Positions 40,993 through 41,883 of a stretch of DNA of 41,883 bases are shown piece after piece. Under the pieces are notes generated by a model. The model was not told the origin of the DNA, made no database searches, and worked only from the letters and a program-made list of their open reading frames with translations. The stretch is from contig MERI01000148.1 in assembly GCA_001772005.1 (NCBI GenBank), positions 1 to 41,883 of the forward strand, in the 5' to 3' direction. This DNA comes from Betaproteobacteria bacterium RIFCSPLOWO2_12_FULL_62_58. Its GTDB lineage: Bacteria > Pseudomonadota > Gammaproteobacteria > Burkholderiales > SG8-41. The stretch's first letter is position 1; every line of letters starts with the position of its first letter. The position numbers and the translations under genes were made by a program.

Positions 40993-41040
40993 TGGTAGGC
41001 GGTGCGAGATTCGAACTTGCGACCAACGGATTAAAAGTCC
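40993..41040 (-). tRNA. tRNA-Lys(UUU) 3'-half, probable attachment-site remnant
   Basis: Read on the minus strand it gives the anticodon loop CTTTTAA (anticodon UUU), TCCGTTGGTCG, a T arm with GTTCGAATC and a 3' acceptor end finishing TACCA. The 5' half is absent: upstream of AGGACTTTTAATCCG the sequence is unrelated. The preserved part, from the anticodon stem to CCA, is what tyrosine integrases duplicate when an island integrates into a tRNA gene. Not a functional tRNA. Confidence 0.75.
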
Positions 41041-41238
41041 TAGCTGTAAAACGAGGTTGCTGTTAAATCAATTGCTTGCAACGCTTGCCAATTCGCAACC
41101 CAATGTCACTGACGGCACAAACAACGTTGCTCGGGGTTATCGCGTCACAGTCACGTCAAAGCGCTGCCTTTGCAGTTCAAGTGTCGCTTGGCTCCCAGAC
41201 CAGGGCAAATCTGAGAACTCTTGGCTGTTGAAGGTGCC
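41041..41238. other. Non-coding stretch between tRNA fragment and attC
   Basis: About 200 bases without a convincing gene. Less G+C-rich to the eye than the core genes to the left. It begins directly at the break in tRNA similarity and is probably the terminal segment of an inserted element. Confidence 0.4.
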
Positions 41239-41253
41239 GTTTAACGTGCCACG

Positions 41254-41785
<532 letters not shown>

Positions 41786-41883
41786 CTAGGCTGATCGATC
41801 CTCGACGTCTAGACAGAATGGCTTCCTGCGAGTGGTAGGCGGTCTGCCTTCTTGGTAACGTGGATTGCGTGGCAAGCCACGCC

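Noticed and set aside
40993-41040. Functional tRNA-Lys
   Set aside because: Only the anticodon-to-3' part exists; the D arm and 5' acceptor strand are missing and the anticodon stem is mismatched.

Overview
The window looks like a G+C-rich betaproteobacterial chromosome, probably Burkholderiales or a relative. The evidence is five periplasmic solute receptors of the Bug/TctC family, many CoA-linked catabolic genes, and core genes in a betaproteobacterial arrangement (tsaE, amiC, mutL, miaA, queG). There is no plasmid replication gene and no complete transposase. All calls are from reading the sequence; no database search was run.

Region 1 (1-13317) is catabolic and rich in repeats. It holds a muconolactone-isomerase-like protein, an atypical acyl-CoA dehydrogenase, two convergent Bug receptors, a ketopantoate-reductase-like gene bracketed by inverted repeats, an ORF-less group II intron, an FAD-linked oxidase of the alkyl-DHAP-synthase type, and a VapBC-like pair. 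It ends with a CaiB / acyl-CoA dehydrogenase / crotonase operon behind a candidate FNR-type promoter. Two inverted copies of a ~198-bp hairpin-ended repeat (2215-2413 and 13121-13317) bracket most of it.

Region 2 (13391-27847) is mostly core. It contains a decayed Bug gene, an NTF2-like gene whose stop codon is supplied by a MITE, miaA, mutL, an HpcH/HpaI aldolase, and the proton-translocating transhydrogenase operon pntAA-pntAB-pntB with a second candidate FNR-type promoter. A DUF3047 lipoprotein, a secreted nuclease, amiC, tsaE, queG, a GNAT acetyltransferase and an HNH nuclease follow. Degenerate 7-8 bp tandem arrays, often as facing inverted pairs, sit at many gene boundaries here and supply stop codons or coding ends.

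Region 3 (27848-40436) is catabolic with many broken genes. It has a glutaconate-type CoA-transferase pair whose A subunit has an in-frame TGA, a frameshifted Bug gene, a YgiT-type antitoxin beside a frameshifted DUF4258 partner, an aconitase overlapping a PEP-mutase/isocitrate-lyase-family gene, an intact Bug gene, an amidohydrolase stub, an exported MsrB, and an NDP-forming acyl-CoA synthetase. A ~232-bp direct repeat lies just upstream of both the CoA-transferase and the aconitase gene.

Region 4 (40437-41883) holds a zeta-toxin relic, a tRNA-Lys(UUU) 3'-half that looks like an attachment-site remnant, an integron-like attC site and a BrnTA toxin-antitoxin pair. Orientation suggests that a mobile island begins at about 41041 and continues beyond the window.

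Metabolically, the Bug receptors would capture organic acids; the CoA transferases and the CoA synthetase would activate them; the dehydrogenases, crotonase-fold enzyme, aldolase, aconitase and C-C lyase would break them down. The two matching FNR-type promoters suggest low-oxygen control of one catabolic operon and of transhydrogenase.
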